Positions 1 to 8,928 of a stretch of DNA of 64,000 nucleotides are shown here, in pieces. The notes under the pieces are model-generated. The model worked only from the letters and a program-made list of their open reading frames with translations. It was not told the origin of the DNA and did no database searches. The position numbers were made by a program, and so were the translations under genes. How positions within the stretch are numbered: position 1 is the stretch's first letter; every line of letters begins with the position of its first letter. This DNA comes from Staphylococcus simulans (GTDB lineage Bacteria; Bacillota; Bacilli; Staphylococcales; Staphylococcaceae), in assembly GCF_002902285.1 (NCBI RefSeq), contig NZ_PPRU01000019.1:23029-87028 (forward strand), read 5' to 3'.

Positions 1-791
1 AAGACAGTTGTGCTGACTAAGTTGAATGATAATGTACCAGTTAAACCAGTGATGATTAATACAAGTGCGATGACTACGACTACAATACCTGTAATCATTG
101 AATAACGTTTCTTTTCAACTGCGTTCAATGGGTTTGTCGGCGCTGAACCAACGTTACCTAAGTTACGTCTGTTGAATAAAAGATAAATAACCAATGCGAG
201 TGTCATACCGATTGCTGCGATTAAGAAACCTTGGTGGAACATATGACCTTTAGAGAATTGGTCTAAAATTAATGGCGCAGCAAGGGCACCCATGTTTACG
301 GACATGTAGAAAATAACAAACCCTGAATCGATACGTTTATCGTTTTCAGGATACAAGCGACCTACAATATTAGAGATATTCGGTTTCATAAGTCCTGAAC
401 CTACGATGATAAAGAACATTGAAATGAATAGTCCTGTTTGTGCTAACGGCAAGCTTAAGAAAACATGACCGATAATAATTAAAATAGCACCATACATTGT
501 CGCTCTGCGTGTACCTGTGATTCTATCTGCGACCCAGCCGCCAAGTACACTGGTCATAAAGATCAGTGACCCATATACTGACATGACTGACTGTGCAGTC
601 GTTTTATCCATGCCTAATCCGCCATCTTTAATAGCGAAGAACATGTAAAAGATTAAGAGTGCACGCATTCCGTAATAGCTGAATCTCTCCCAAAATTCTA
701 CGAAGAAGAGGACTCCTAATCCTTTTGGATGTCCAAAGAACCCTTTCTGTGGTATTTCTTGGACATGCTTTTGATGTAAATTGTTCTGCAA
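1..791 (-). CDS. POT-family di/tripeptide transporter, partial (C-terminus beyond window)
   Basis: Proton-dependent oligopeptide transporter of the inner membrane, reading leftward out of the window; about 263 N-terminal residues are visible. The protein contains the POT signature FFVEFWERFSYYGMRA near residue 30, then GGWVADR and KPNISN loops, with hydrophobic helices between. It is clearly paralogous to the next gene (1086-2609), which shares the N-terminal FFGHPKGL block and the same loop motifs. The start is taken as TTG at 791 because the reading frame has no better-placed ATG and a GAAAGG sequence lies upstream; this start is uncertain. Two CodY-like boxes lie upstream, suggesting repression when amino acids are plentiful. 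Family assignment is firm; the exact substrate is inferred. Confidence 0.9.
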   Translation of the reverse strand, partial: MQNNLHQKHVQEIPQKGFFGHPKGLGVLFFVEFWERFSYYGMRALLIFYMFFAIKDGGLGMDKTTAQSVMSVYGSLIFMTSVLGGWVADRITGTRRATMYGAILIIIGHVFLSLPLAQTGLFISMFFIIVGSGLMKPNISNIVGRLYPENDKRIDSGFVIFYMSVNMGALAAPLILDQFSKGHMFHQGFLIAAIGMTLALVIYLLFNRRNLGNVGSAPTNPLNAVEKKRYSMITGIVVVVIALVLIITGLTGTLSFNLVSTTV

Positions 792-866
792 ACTAACCCC
801 GACCTTTCTATCCTATAACGGAGTGGATTATATTCGATTCTACTATGTAAAAAAGAGAGTTTCAAT

Positions 867-907
867 AATTTTCTAAAAATAAAAATATTAACAATTTTCT
901 GAAAAGA
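867..907. promoter_or_regulatory. Two CodY-like boxes upstream of the first POT transporter
   Basis: Positions 867-881 (AATTTTCTAAAAATA) and 893-907 (AATTTTCTGAAAAGA) each match the CodY consensus AATTTTCWGAAAATT at 13 of 15 bases. They sit 76-116 bases upstream of the TTG start at 791. CodY represses peptide and amino-acid uptake genes in staphylococci, so the location fits. The matches are read by eye; AT-rich DNA gives chance partial matches. Confidence 0.5.
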
Positions 908-1032
908 ATAAGATATAAAACATGATTAATCAAGCTTAATTAGAAGAAAAGGCGTAATTTGAGAAGATTTTAACTAAAGAAGGTATGCAGATTGAAATAT
1001 GGCAAAAAAGTGAAAGTGAAAAATTGACCATA

Positions 1033-1063
1033 GAAAAAGCCTGAAACCTCTGAGAGATTTCAG
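1033..1063 (-). terminator. Terminator of dtpT
   Basis: The stem pairs CTGAAA with TTTCAG plus CTC/GAG around a short loop (1041-1063). On the minus strand it is followed by GCTTTTTC, a T-run typical of intrinsic terminators. It lies 23 bases past the dtpT stop. Confidence 0.75.
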
Positions 1064-1085
1064 ACTAAATTTGTTCGATTTTGTA

Positions 1086-2609
1086 TTAGTGAATACCTTT
1101 CATTGCACGACGTACAAATGGTGAAATAATCACAAGCAATACCCCGATAGCTAGTGTCAGTAAACCAGAGTATAAGAAATATTGACCTGAATCCATTTTA
1201 GCGTATACAACAACTAGCTGCGCATTCAGACCTTGGGCAGTCGCATTACTTAACATCCATAAGCTCATCATTTGTGCTGTAAAGGCATATGGTGCAAGTT
1301 TTGTCGTAGTAGCTAGACCGACAGGTGAGATACATAACTCACCGATTGTGATTAATAAGAAGCTTAAGACTAACCAGATAGGGTGAATCAGTTCTCCAGG
1401 TGCTAATCCACCAGCTAAAGGAACGACCATGATTAAATATGAAACCCCACCGATGATGGCACCTAATGCGAATTTAATGACAGTAGGTGGGTTGTGTTTG
1501 CCGAGTTTGACCCATAACATCGCAAAGAGTGGTGCTAACGCTACGATAAAGATAGGGTTCAATGATTGGAACCAAGCAGCTGGAATATCGAAATGAATCG
1601 TGCCGCCTGTTAATTTAGCTAAGCTTAATTCTGTTTTCTTATCTGCAAAGTTTGCCAAGATTGTAGAACCTTGTTCTTGGATCATCCAGAAAGCTACAGA
1701 AGTGATGTATAACGGTACATAACTGCCGACACGAGATTTTTCTTCTGGTGTCACTTTCTTGCTGACAAGCATGTAAACTACAATGTAAATTGGTAAAGCA
1801 ATTCCGATAAATGTAACTAATAAACTGAAGTTTTCAATTGTTAATGCATTGAATGACTTTAAAACGATTAAATAAATGGCAAACGCTGCGACGATTGCTA
1901 AAGCGATTAAAGAGAATTTCTTAGTATCTTCTTTTGTTAATGGATTATGTACAGATAACCCTGCTAAATTTAAATACTTTTTACGTTTAGACCAGTATAC
2001 AACTAAACCGATAAACATCCCGACAGCTGCTGTTGCAAAACCAGCATGGAAACCAACACGTGTTTGTAAGTAACCAGTTAAAATAGGTGAAATTAAAGCA
2101 CCTAAGTTAATTCCCATGTAGAAAATAGTGAAAGCTGCATCAACACGGTTGTCGTTTTTATCGTATAATTCGCCGACTGTTGTAGAAATGTTTGGTTTTA
2201 ACAAACCTGTCCCGATAATCAAGAGTAATAAAGCAATCATAACGGCGGTTAGGCTGCCCGGTAAACTTAAAATAATATGACCGAACATAATGAGAATACC
2301 GCCGAAGAACACAGCGTGTTGTGTTCCTGTGATACGGTCAGCAATCCAGCCCCCGATAACCCCAGACATATAGATTAACGTTCCGTATAAAGCAACAATC
2401 TGCATGGCTACAGACTCATCTAATCCGAATCCGCCTTTAGCCACAGAATAATACAGGTAGTAAACTAAAATAGCTTTCATACCATAGTAACTGAATCTCT
2501 CCCAAAACTCAGTGAAGAATAGTGTGCTTAATCCCTTCGGATGACCAAAGAAACCAGTTCGTGGTGTGCTTTGAATAACTTCTTCGCGTGTATATTGTTT
2601 CTTGTTCAT
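1086..2609 (-). CDS. dtpT: Di-/tripeptide transporter DtpT (POT family)
   Basis: Proton-coupled importer of di- and tripeptides in the cytoplasmic membrane. The 507-residue length is normal for bacterial POT proteins, which have about 14 membrane segments. Visible motifs are FFTEFWERFSYYGMKA near residue 31, GGWIADRITG near residue 86 and GLLKPNISTTVGELY near residue 134. The ATG start keeps the motif spacing seen in the paralogue at 1-791. It is a single-gene unit with its own terminator at 1033-1063 and a CodY-like box at 2669-2683. In staphylococci dtpT lies next to queF and the nrd operon, as here. Having two adjacent POT genes is less usual and points to a duplication. Confidence 0.95.
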   Translation of the reverse strand: MNKKQYTREEVIQSTPRTGFFGHPKGLSTLFFTEFWERFSYYGMKAILVYYLYYSVAKGGFGLDESVAMQIVALYGTLIYMSGVIGGWIADRITGTQHAVFFGGILIMFGHIILSLPGSLTAVMIALLLLIIGTGLLKPNISTTVGELYDKNDNRVDAAFTIFYMGINLGALISPILTGYLQTRVGFHAGFATAAVGMFIGLVVYWSKRKKYLNLAGLSVHNPLTKEDTKKFSLIALAIVAAFAIYLIVLKSFNALTIENFSLLVTFIGIALPIYIVVYMLVSKKVTPEEKSRVGSYVPLYITSVAFWMIQEQGSTILANFADKKTELSLAKLTGGTIHFDIPAAWFQSLNPIFIVALAPLFAMLWVKLGKHNPPTVIKFALGAIIGGVSYLIMVVPLAGGLAPGELIHPIWLVLSFLLITIGELCISPVGLATTTKLAPYAFTAQMMSLWMLSNATAQGLNAQLVVVYAKMDSGQYFLYSGLLTLAIGVLLVIISPFVRRAMKGIH

Positions 2610-2668
2610 AAATTTCCCCCTAAGAATGACTTAAAATAATTTTAAGCTATTAAAAGTGTATATACAAG

Positions 2669-2683
2669 AAAATTCTGAAAATT
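2669..2683. promoter_or_regulatory. CodY-like box upstream of dtpT
   Basis: AAAATTCTGAAAATT matches the CodY consensus AATTTTCWGAAAATT at 13 of 15 positions and lies 60 bases before the dtpT start. This is consistent with nutritional repression of peptide uptake. Confidence 0.5.
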
Positions 2684-2740
2684 AATGAAGCTACCTTTTA
2701 CATTTTTTGTAATAAAAAGTTATGTATCCGCTTCCCACAA

Positions 2741-2773
2741 AATAAAAAACAACCCGAATTTAATCAGGTTGTT
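2741..2773 (-). terminator. Terminator of the EamA-queF unit
   Basis: Ten-base stem AACAACC-GA/TC-GGTTGTT with one mismatch (2748-2773). On the minus strand it is followed by a T-rich run (TTTTTTATT). It lies just after the queF stop. Confidence 0.8.
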
Positions 2774-2791
2774 CTTCAAATAAATCTGCAA

Positions 2792-3295
2792 TTATCTATT
2801 ATCTATCGTTTCTGGATATAAATCGTGATTCATCATGCGATATTCAGCCATTTTTTCATACTTAGAATCAGGACGGCCATAGTTTGTATAAGGGTCGATA
2901 GAAATACCGCCGCGTGGCGTGAATTTACCCCAAACTTCAATATAATGCGGATCCATTAATTCAATTAAGTCATTCATAATAATATTCATACAATCTTCGT
3001 GGAAATCACCATGATTTCTAAAACTGAATAAATAAAGTTTCAATGATTTAGATTCTACCATTTTGATATTCGGAATATATGAAATGTAGATAGTAGCGAA
3101 ATCTGGTTGGCCTGTAATCGGACATAATGATGTAAATTCAGGACAATTGAATTTTACAAAGTAGTCGCGTCCTTGATGTTTATTATCGAAAGACTCTAAC
3201 ACATCTGGACGATAATTAAAGTCATATTGGTTATTTTGATTACCAAGCAATGTAAGATCTTCTAAATCTTCTTTGCTTCTGCCTTGTTGTGACAT
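2792..3295 (-). CDS. queF: NADPH-dependent 7-cyano-7-deazaguanine reductase
   Basis: Reduces preQ0 to preQ1 in the queuosine tRNA-modification pathway; cytosolic. The 167-residue length is that of the short, unimodular QueF type. The QueF motif ESKSLKLYL is visible near residue 80, the active-site cysteine lies in [10 protein letters not shown] near residue 57, and the substrate-binding aspartate follows in FHEDC. The gene starts two bases after the stop of the upstream EamA transporter gene, so the two are surely co-transcribed and probably translationally coupled. No other queuosine genes lie nearby. Identification is firm. Confidence 0.95.
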   Translation of the reverse strand: MSQQGRSKEDLEDLTLLGNQNNQYDFNYRPDVLESFDNKHQGRDYFVKFNCPEFTSLCPITGQPDFATIYISYIPNIKMVESKSLKLYLFSFRNHGDFHEDCMNIIMNDLIELMDPHYIEVWGKFTPRGGISIDPYTNYGRPDSKYEKMAEYRMMNHDLYPETIDNR

Positions 3296-3297
3296 AT

Positions 3298-4185
3298 TTA
3301 TTTTCCTCCTCTATGAGACGATTGTACTGGTTTTCTGCTTTGTCTGCGTGCTTTTTCGAACATATAGTAGCTGGCACTGATAATAATGACATAACCTAGT
3401 GTAGCATATAAATCCGGTGATTCTCCGAAAATAATGATACCCATTAACGCTGTAAAGATAATGGAAGCATACGTAAAGATTGAAATATCTTTTGCAGGTG
3501 CAAAACTATATGCGAGTGTAATTCCGATTTGACCGACAGCAGCTGATAAGCCGGCACCTACTAAATAAATCATTTGCAGGCCTGACATCGGTACATACGT
3601 AAAGATAACGAATGGAATTAAAGCAATAATTGAGAAGAAAGAGAAATAAAAGACAATCGTATAAGGTGCTTCTCTTGTACTTAATGCACGTACACAAGTA
3701 TAAGCTGATGCGGCGAAAATACCTGAGAATAATCCGACGATAGCTGGAATCATTTCTGAAGAGAATTGCGGTTGTACAACAAATAACATACCGACAATTG
3801 CGACTAACATCGCTGTAATTTGATATTTACGGATTTTCTCATGCAAGAAAATCATACTGAGTAAAATCGTCCAGAAAGGATTAAGCTTCATCAATGTATC
3901 TGCGTCACTTAACAGCATATGGTCTATAGCGTAAATGTTGAATAAGACACCGATTAAACCAAGGGTTGAACGTGCAATTAATAAGGGCTGACTGCTTAAT
4001 TTACCAAACATGGGTTGTTTGTATTTATATAAGAAATACAGTGGAATGAGCATTGCGACTAAGTTTCTAGCGAGTGACTTCTGGAAGACGGGTAAATCAC
4101 CAGCAAGTCTGAAAAATAGGGACATAAAGCTGAATCCTATAGCTGAAACAAGTATCGCAATGATTCCTTTTATTTTTGGATCCAT
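3298..4185 (-). CDS. EamA/DMT-family transporter
   Basis: A 295-residue membrane protein of the drug/metabolite transporter superfamily, with ten predicted hydrophobic segments arranged as two EamA repeats (roughly residues 5-137 and 150-280). The sequence [16 protein letters not shown] near residue 103 is the typical end of the first repeat. The ATG start at 4185 is preceded by GAGGAAAG at good spacing. It forms a two-gene unit with queF, only two bases apart. The substrate is unknown. The linkage allows, but does not show, a role in moving a deazaguanine precursor. Confidence 0.85.
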   Translation of the reverse strand: MDPKIKGIIAILVSAIGFSFMSLFFRLAGDLPVFQKSLARNLVAMLIPLYFLYKYKQPMFGKLSSQPLLIARSTLGLIGVLFNIYAIDHMLLSDADTLMKLNPFWTILLSMIFLHEKIRKYQITAMLVAIVGMLFVVQPQFSSEMIPAIVGLFSGIFAASAYTCVRALSTREAPYTIVFYFSFFSIIALIPFVIFTYVPMSGLQMIYLVGAGLSAAVGQIGITLAYSFAPAKDISIFTYASIIFTALMGIIIFGESPDLYATLGYVIIISASYYMFEKARRQSRKPVQSSHRGGK

Positions 4186-4604
4186 ATACTTTCCTCAACT
4201 TTCCTCAAAACTTAACGTATATCATCTTAGCATATATAGAAATAAGTGCCTATATAGACTTGCTAAAGAAAATGAACATGGTATACTATAAACCGAACGT
4301 ACGTTCTATCCATTAGATTAAATGACACGTCACTAACTGAAAGGAATGATTATTTTGTGTTGATGAATAAATTGTGTTAAGCCTTTCATGACGCAAATCA
4401 GCGGAATCTTGTGATGACAAGCGGTACACAAATTCTCAAAAAATCAAGAGCAAAATTACAATTATTTATTTTAAAATGATTTTTGGGAAAATTTAAGAAC
4501 GCCAAGCATAGAGATGACGCTACTTTCATCAATTTTGACAAATTTAAAGAAAATTTTAGCGGGTGAATCTCTTTGAAATTATAATAGGTGTTCGGTATAA
4601 TGAA

Positions 4605-4652
4605 TCACATAATATAGTATTGAAGAACGGAACCTAACACTATATATTGTGG
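4605..4652 (+). promoter_or_regulatory. Pair of NrdR boxes
   Basis: Box 4637-4652 (ACACTATATATTGTGG) closely matches the NrdR consensus acaCwATATATwGtgt. Box 4605-4620 (TCACATAATATAGTAT) is a weaker match. Their starts are 32 bases apart, three helical turns, the spacing at which NrdR tetramers bind paired boxes in other bacteria. They repress ribonucleotide reductase genes when dNTP/ATP is sufficient. Confidence 0.75.
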
Positions 4653-4719
4653 TCGAGTCCAAAAATAAGAAAATTATATTTCACTATTTTAAGGCAATTT
4701 CACACAGAATTTGCAAGAT

Positions 4720-4753
4720 GAACAGATTGGTTAGGGGTTTAACCAATATGTTC
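4720..4753 (+). other. Strong hairpin in the nrd leader
   Basis: GAACA and ATTGGTTA pair with TAACCAAT and TGTTC around the loop GGGGTT, 13 pairs with one mismatch. No T-run follows, so it is not a standard terminator. If transcribed it would be a stable RNA element between the NrdR boxes. Confidence 0.6.
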
Positions 4754-4878
4754 TGTATAGTTGAGAAATCGTGTTCAAAGTTGTGATGACAAGTCATGTC
4801 TAAGCAAATAGAAATATGAGTAATTGTACTTATTTGGACAAGAGTATTGTGAAGGAATACTCGGTTAACTGATTACCA

Positions 4879-4894
4879 ACACAATATGTAGTGG
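4879..4894 (+). promoter_or_regulatory. Third NrdR-like box
   Basis: ACACAATATGTAGTGG matches the NrdR consensus well but stands alone, about 240 bases downstream of the pair and 176 bases before nrdI. No good partner box was seen 31-32 bases away. Confidence 0.55.
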
Positions 4895-5069
4895 CAGGGA
4901 GCAATGCATTTAACATATCGAAATAAACTAAAACATGCAGCAGTCACAACTTCTTTTTAGAAACAGCAATACCAGTACGGCAGCCTGGCATGTTTTTTAA
5001 TTATGAATAATATGTGCATGACGCTATGTGACGATTAAGCGCGTTCTTTGTAAGAAAGCGGGTGATTCA

Positions 5070-5471
5070 ATGAAGGTAGTATATTTTTCATTTACTGGTA
5101 ACGTGAGACGATTTGTTGCAAGAACTGAATTTGAGGACACTTTAGAGATTACAAATGATAACTGCGCGGATGTGCGCTTGGATGAGCCTTATGTATTGGT
5201 CACTAGTACAATCGGCTTTGGAGAAGTGCCAGATGTTGTCAAAACATTTTTAAGTCATAACGGAAACATGATCAGAGCAGTGGTCGGCAGTGGTAACCGT
5301 AACTGGGGTCAAAACTTTGCGAAAGCCAGCGAGACCATTTCTCGAGAATATCTCGTTCCGCTATTAATGAAATTTGAAGTACAAGGTACAAAGAAAGACG
5401 TAGAAGAGTTTAAAGATAAGGTGGGGCATTTATATGAAGACTATGAACGAAAAGCAATACAATCATATTGA
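5070..5471 (+). CDS. nrdI: Flavodoxin-like protein NrdI
   Basis: Small flavoprotein that supplies the oxidant for assembling the dimanganese-tyrosyl cofactor of the class Ib reductase subunit NrdF. The 133 residues begin [15 protein letters not shown], the FMN phosphate-binding loop, and contain STIGFGEVP near residue 50 and [11 protein letters not shown] near residue 77, both typical of NrdI. An in-frame upstream GTG (5028) exists, but the ATG at 5070 follows a GAAAGCGGGTG Shine-Dalgarno and starts the conserved fold directly. The 3' end overlaps nrdE by 38 bases, so the two are co-translated. Controlled by the NrdR boxes upstream. Confidence 0.95.
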   Translation: MKVVYFSFTGNVRRFVARTEFEDTLEITNDNCADVRLDEPYVLVTSTIGFGEVPDVVKTFLSHNGNMIRAVVGSGNRNWGQNFAKASETISREYLVPLLMKFEVQGTKKDVEEFKDKVGHLYEDYERKAIQSY

Positions 5472-7539
5472 GTTAAATAATGAGGTTACAAAGCGTAAAG
5501 AAAATGGTTTCTTCAGCTTAGAAAAAGACCAAGAAGCGCTAGAAGTTTATTTAGAAGAAATCAAAGATCATACGATTTATTTCGATTCAGAAATCGAACG
5601 TTTGCACTATCTTGTAGATAATGATTTCTATGTAGATGTATTCCAAACATATAGTGAAGAAGACTTAAAAGAAATTACTGAATATGCACGCAGTATTCCA
5701 TTTACATTTGCGAGCTATATGTCAGCAAGTAAATTCTTCAAAGATTATGCATTAAAAACAAACGATAAAAAACAATATTTAGAAGACTATACACAACACG
5801 TGACTATTGTCGCACTTTATTTAGCAGATGGTGACAAAGCGCAAGCAAAACAATTTATTTCATCTATGATTGAACAACGTTACCAACCTGCAACACCAAC
5901 ATTCTTAAACGCAGGCCGTGCCCGTAGAGGTGAGCTTGTATCATGTTTCTTATTAGAAGTAGATGACAGCTTAAACTCTATCAACTTTATTGATTCAACA
6001 GCGAAACAATTAAGTAAAATCGGCGGCGGTGTCGCAATCAACTTATCTAAACTTCGTGCACGTGGTGAAGCAATCAAAGGAATCAAAGGTGTCGCAAAAG
6101 GTGTCTTACCTGTAGCAAAATCACTTGAAGGCGGCTTCAGCTACGCAGACCAATTAGGTCAAAGACCAGGTGCTGGTGCTGTTTACCTAAACATCTTCCA
6201 CTATGATGTTGAAGAATTCTTAGATACGAAAAAAGTAAACGCAGATGAAGACCTTCGTCTAGCAACAATTTCTACAGGTTTAATCGTACCTGCTAAATTC
6301 TTTGAACTTGCAAAAGAAGGTAAAGACTTCTACATGTTCGCACCACACACAGTTTACAATGAATACGGTGTAACATTAGATGATATCGATCTTGATAAAT
6401 ACTATGATGAAATGGTCGAAAATCCGAATGTCTTAAAACGTAAAAAAGATGCACGTGAAATGTTAAATACAATTGCTCAAACACAATTACAATCAGGTTA
6501 TCCTTATTTAATGTTTAAAGATAACGCAAACAAAGTACATGCCAACTCAAACATTGGACAAATCAAAATGAGTAACTTATGTACTGAAATCTTCCAATTA
6601 CAAGAAACATCTATTATCAATGACTATGGTGTGGAAGATGAAATCAAACGTGACATTTCATGTAACTTAGGTTCGTTGAACATTGTCAATGTGATGGAAT
6701 CAGGTAAATTCAGAGATTCTGTACACACAGGTATGGATGCTTTAACAGTTGTAAGTGACGAAGCAAACATCCAAAACGCACCAGGTGTACGTAAAGCAAA
6801 CAGTGAATTGCACTCTGTTGGTTTAGGTGTTATGAACTTGCATGGTTACCTTGCGAAGAACCAAATCGGTTATGAATCTGAAGAAGCAAAAGACTTCGCA
6901 AATGTGTTCTTTATGATGATGAACTATTACTCAATCGAGCGTTCAATGCAAATTGCGAAAGAACGCGGCGAAGCTTATAAAGAATTCGAGAAATCAGATT
7001 ATGCGAGCGGTAAATACTTTGAAAAGTATACAGAAGCGGATATCGTGCCTGAATACGAAAAAGTTAAACCTTTATTTGAAGGTTTAGAAATCCCTACTGC
7101 AGAAGATTGGAAAGCTTTAGCAGAAGATGTTAAGCAATATGGTTTATATCATGCTTATCGTCTTGCGATTGCGCCAACACAAAGTATTTCTTACGTGCAA
7201 AACGCAACAAGTTCAGTAATGCCGATTGTTGACCAAATCGAACGTCGTACGTATGGCAACGCAGAAACATTCTATCCAATGCCATTCTTATCACCACAAA
7301 CAATGTGGTACTACAAATCAGCATTCAATACAGATCAAATGCGTTTAATTGATTTAGTAGCAACAATCCAACAACACGTTGACCAAGGTATCTCAACAAT
7401 CCTTTACGTTAACTCAGAAATCTCTACACGTGAATTAGCACGTTTATATGTCTATGCACATCATAAAGGTCTAAAATCACTTTATTATACACGTAACAAA
7501 TTATTAAGCGTAGAAGAATGTACAAGCTGCGCAATCTAA
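5434..7539 (+). CDS. nrdE: Class Ib ribonucleoside-diphosphate reductase, alpha subunit
   Basis: Catalytic subunit that reduces ribonucleoside diphosphates to deoxy forms; works with NrdF and NrdI in the cytosol. The 701 residues fit NrdE. Visible are [19 protein letters not shown] near residue 150, the radical-site cysteine in SNLCTEI near residue 384, the cysteine in [10 protein letters not shown] near residue 170, and the C-terminal redox pair EECTSC. The start lies inside nrdI, giving a 38-base overlap. It is very close to the S. aureus protein over its whole length. A hairpin at 7551-7579 separates it from nrdF. Confidence 0.97.
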   Translation: MKTMNEKQYNHIELNNEVTKRKENGFFSLEKDQEALEVYLEEIKDHTIYFDSEIERLHYLVDNDFYVDVFQTYSEEDLKEITEYARSIPFTFASYMSASKFFKDYALKTNDKKQYLEDYTQHVTIVALYLADGDKAQAKQFISSMIEQRYQPATPTFLNAGRARRGELVSCFLLEVDDSLNSINFIDSTAKQLSKIGGGVAINLSKLRARGEAIKGIKGVAKGVLPVAKSLEGGFSYADQLGQRPGAGAVYLNIFHYDVEEFLDTKKVNADEDLRLATISTGLIVPAKFFELAKEGKDFYMFAPHTVYNEYGVTLDDIDLDKYYDEMVENPNVLKRKKDAREMLNTIAQTQLQSGYPYLMFKDNANKVHANSNIGQIKMSNLCTEIFQLQETSIINDYGVEDEIKRDISCNLGSLNIVNVMESGKFRDSVHTGMDALTVVSDEANIQNAPGVRKANSELHSVGLGVMNLHGYLAKNQIGYESEEAKDFANVFFMMMNYYSIERSMQIAKERGEAYKEFEKSDYASGKYFEKYTEADIVPEYEKVKPLFEGLEIPTAEDWKALAEDVKQYGLYHAYRLAIAPTQSISYVQNATSSVMPIVDQIERRTYGNAETFYPMPFLSPQTMWYYKSAFNTDQMRLIDLVATIQQHVDQGISTILYVNSEISTRELARLYVYAHHKGLKSLYYTRNKLLSVEECTSCAI

Positions 7540-7550
7540 TGAAGCCTATC

Positions 7551-7579
7551 AAGGAACAATCTTAACGAGGTTGTTCCTC
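7551..7579 (+). other. Hairpin between nrdE and nrdF
   Basis: AAGGAACAA pairs with TTGTTCCT around an 11-base loop. No immediate T-run follows, though TTTTTT occurs about 14 bases later. It may protect or tune the 3' part of the nrdIEF transcript. Confidence 0.5.
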
Positions 7580-7651
7580 TAATCATATAAATTTTTTAAA
7601 CGGAATTTGAACGAGTAAAATTAAAAATCAAGAATGGGGAAATGCACTTTG

Positions 7652-8626
7652 ATGATTGCTGTCAATTGGAACACGCAAGAAGATATGACAAACATGTTTT
7701 GGCGACAAAACATCTCCCAAATGTGGGTAGAAACTGAATTTAAAGTTTCTAAAGATATTGCGAGTTGGAAAACATTAACACCAGAAGAACAAGATACATT
7801 TAAGAAGGCACTTGCAGGTTTAACAGGTTTAGATACACATCAAGCTGATGACGGCATGCCTTTAGTCATGATGCATACAAAAGATTTACGTAAAAAAGCT
7901 GTCTACTCATTTATGGGTATGATGGAACAAATCCATGCGAAAAGTTATTCTCACATTTTCACAACATTATTACCATCTAGTGAGACAAACTATCTTTTAG
8001 ATACATGGGTACTTGAAGAACCACATTTAAAATTCAAATCAGATAAAATTGTGGGTAACTATCATAAATTATGGAGAAAAGATGCATCAGTATATGACCA
8101 ATATATGGCACGTGTATCTAGTGTGTTCTTAGAAACATTCTTATTCTATTCTGGATTCTACTATCCACTTTATCTTGCTGGACAAGGTCGTATGACAACA
8201 TCTGGTGAAATCATCCGTAAGATTTTATTAGACGAGTCTATCCACGGTGTGTTCACTGGTTTAGATGCGCAACACATGCGTAATGAACTTTCAGAAAATG
8301 AAAAACAACGTGCAGATCAAGAAATGTATAAACTATTAGATGAGTTATACAAAAACGAAGTTTCTTATACACATTCACTATATGACCAAATTGGTTTAAC
8401 AGATGATGTATTGAACTATGTACGTTATAACGGAAACAAAGCATTATCGAACTTAGGTTTTGAACCTTATTTCGAAGAACGCGAATTCAACCCAATTATC
8501 GAAAACGCATTAGATACGTCAACGAAAAACCATGACTTCTTCTCAGTTAAAGGTGACGGTTATACGTTAGCGTTAAACGTAGAAGCATTACGTGATGAAG
8601 ACTTTATTTTTGATGATGAAAAATAA
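7652..8626 (+). CDS. nrdF: Class Ib ribonucleoside-diphosphate reductase, beta subunit
   Basis: Radical-generating subunit that carries the metal-tyrosyl cofactor and pairs with NrdE. The 324 residues begin MIAVNWN, as in other staphylococci. An ATG at 7634 adds six residues but is less well conserved and lies too close to the GGGGA ribosome site. Metal-ligand helices are visible in MMEQIHAKSYSHIF near residue 94 and in ILLDESIHGVFTG near residue 190. Third gene of nrdIEF, about 110 bases after nrdE, with a terminator right after it. Confidence 0.96.
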   Translation: MIAVNWNTQEDMTNMFWRQNISQMWVETEFKVSKDIASWKTLTPEEQDTFKKALAGLTGLDTHQADDGMPLVMMHTKDLRKKAVYSFMGMMEQIHAKSYSHIFTTLLPSSETNYLLDTWVLEEPHLKFKSDKIVGNYHKLWRKDASVYDQYMARVSSVFLETFLFYSGFYYPLYLAGQGRMTTSGEIIRKILLDESIHGVFTGLDAQHMRNELSENEKQRADQEMYKLLDELYKNEVSYTHSLYDQIGLTDDVLNYVRYNGNKALSNLGFEPYFEEREFNPIIENALDTSTKNHDFFSVKGDGYTLALNVEALRDEDFIFDDEK

Positions 8627-8640
8627 ATAATATCATTTTG

Positions 8641-8692
8641 AAGAGCATTGATTCTGACTGTGAAAACAGTTTGAAGTCATTGCTCTTTTTTT
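8641..8692 (+). terminator. Terminator of nrdIEF
   Basis: AAGAGCA pairs with TGCTCTT, with further inner pairing (ACTGT/ACAGT), and TTTTTTT follows. It lies 15 bases after nrdF. Confidence 0.8.
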
Positions 8693-8829
8693 GTTTTAAA
8701 AAAATGTAATTGAAAATAAAATATGTTGAAGCAAAAGAGTTAATCGAAATAAAGAGAGAAAAAATACATTCTATCTCAGGGAATAGCCTATATTTTTAAA
8801 AGAATTTTCCTGAAAATGTTTGAAAAGCA

Positions 8830-8887
8830 TTGATAAAACGAGAGAAACTGATACGATAGAAAGTAAGTGAAAATGATTATCAGTTAC
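8830..8887 (+). promoter_or_regulatory. sst promoter with Fur box
   Basis: A -35 TTGATA (8830-8835) and a -10 TACGAT (8852-8857) are 16 bases apart. The sequence 8869-8887 (GAAAATGATTATCAGTTAC) contains the Fur core AATGATTATCA and matches the 19-base Fur consensus at about 15 positions. The box covers the expected start of transcription, so iron-loaded Fur should repress sstABCD. Confidence 0.75.
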
Positions 8888-8928
8888 AGTTAATCATTAA
8901 TTGTTTTTAGAGGGGATAGGAGTTTCAA

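Larger units (their letters stand above)
792..1085. other. Intergenic stretch between the two POT genes
   Basis: About 290 bases without a credible gene. It holds the CodY-like boxes of the left gene and the terminator of dtpT. No promoter could be placed with confidence. Confidence 0.6.
4186..5069. promoter_or_regulatory. Long nrdIEF leader region with NrdR boxes and hairpins
   Basis: About 880 bases without a credible gene. Three NrdR-like boxes are present (4605-4620, 4637-4652, 4879-4894). A hairpin of 13 pairs lies at 4720-4753, a 7-base hairpin at 4842-4862, and an ACATGC/GCATGT stem with a large loop followed by a T-run ends near 4998. The 13-mer TTGTGATGACAAG occurs twice, near 4410 and near 4781. 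The first ~100 bases also carry the promoter of the leftward EamA gene. The region looks like a regulated promoter plus structured leader; it does not match any riboswitch that I can name. Confidence 0.55.

Noticed and set aside
4561..5000. Cobalamin or T-box riboswitch upstream of nrdIEF
   Set aside because: No B12-box or T-box core sequence could be found. The features fit NrdR boxes plus hairpins.
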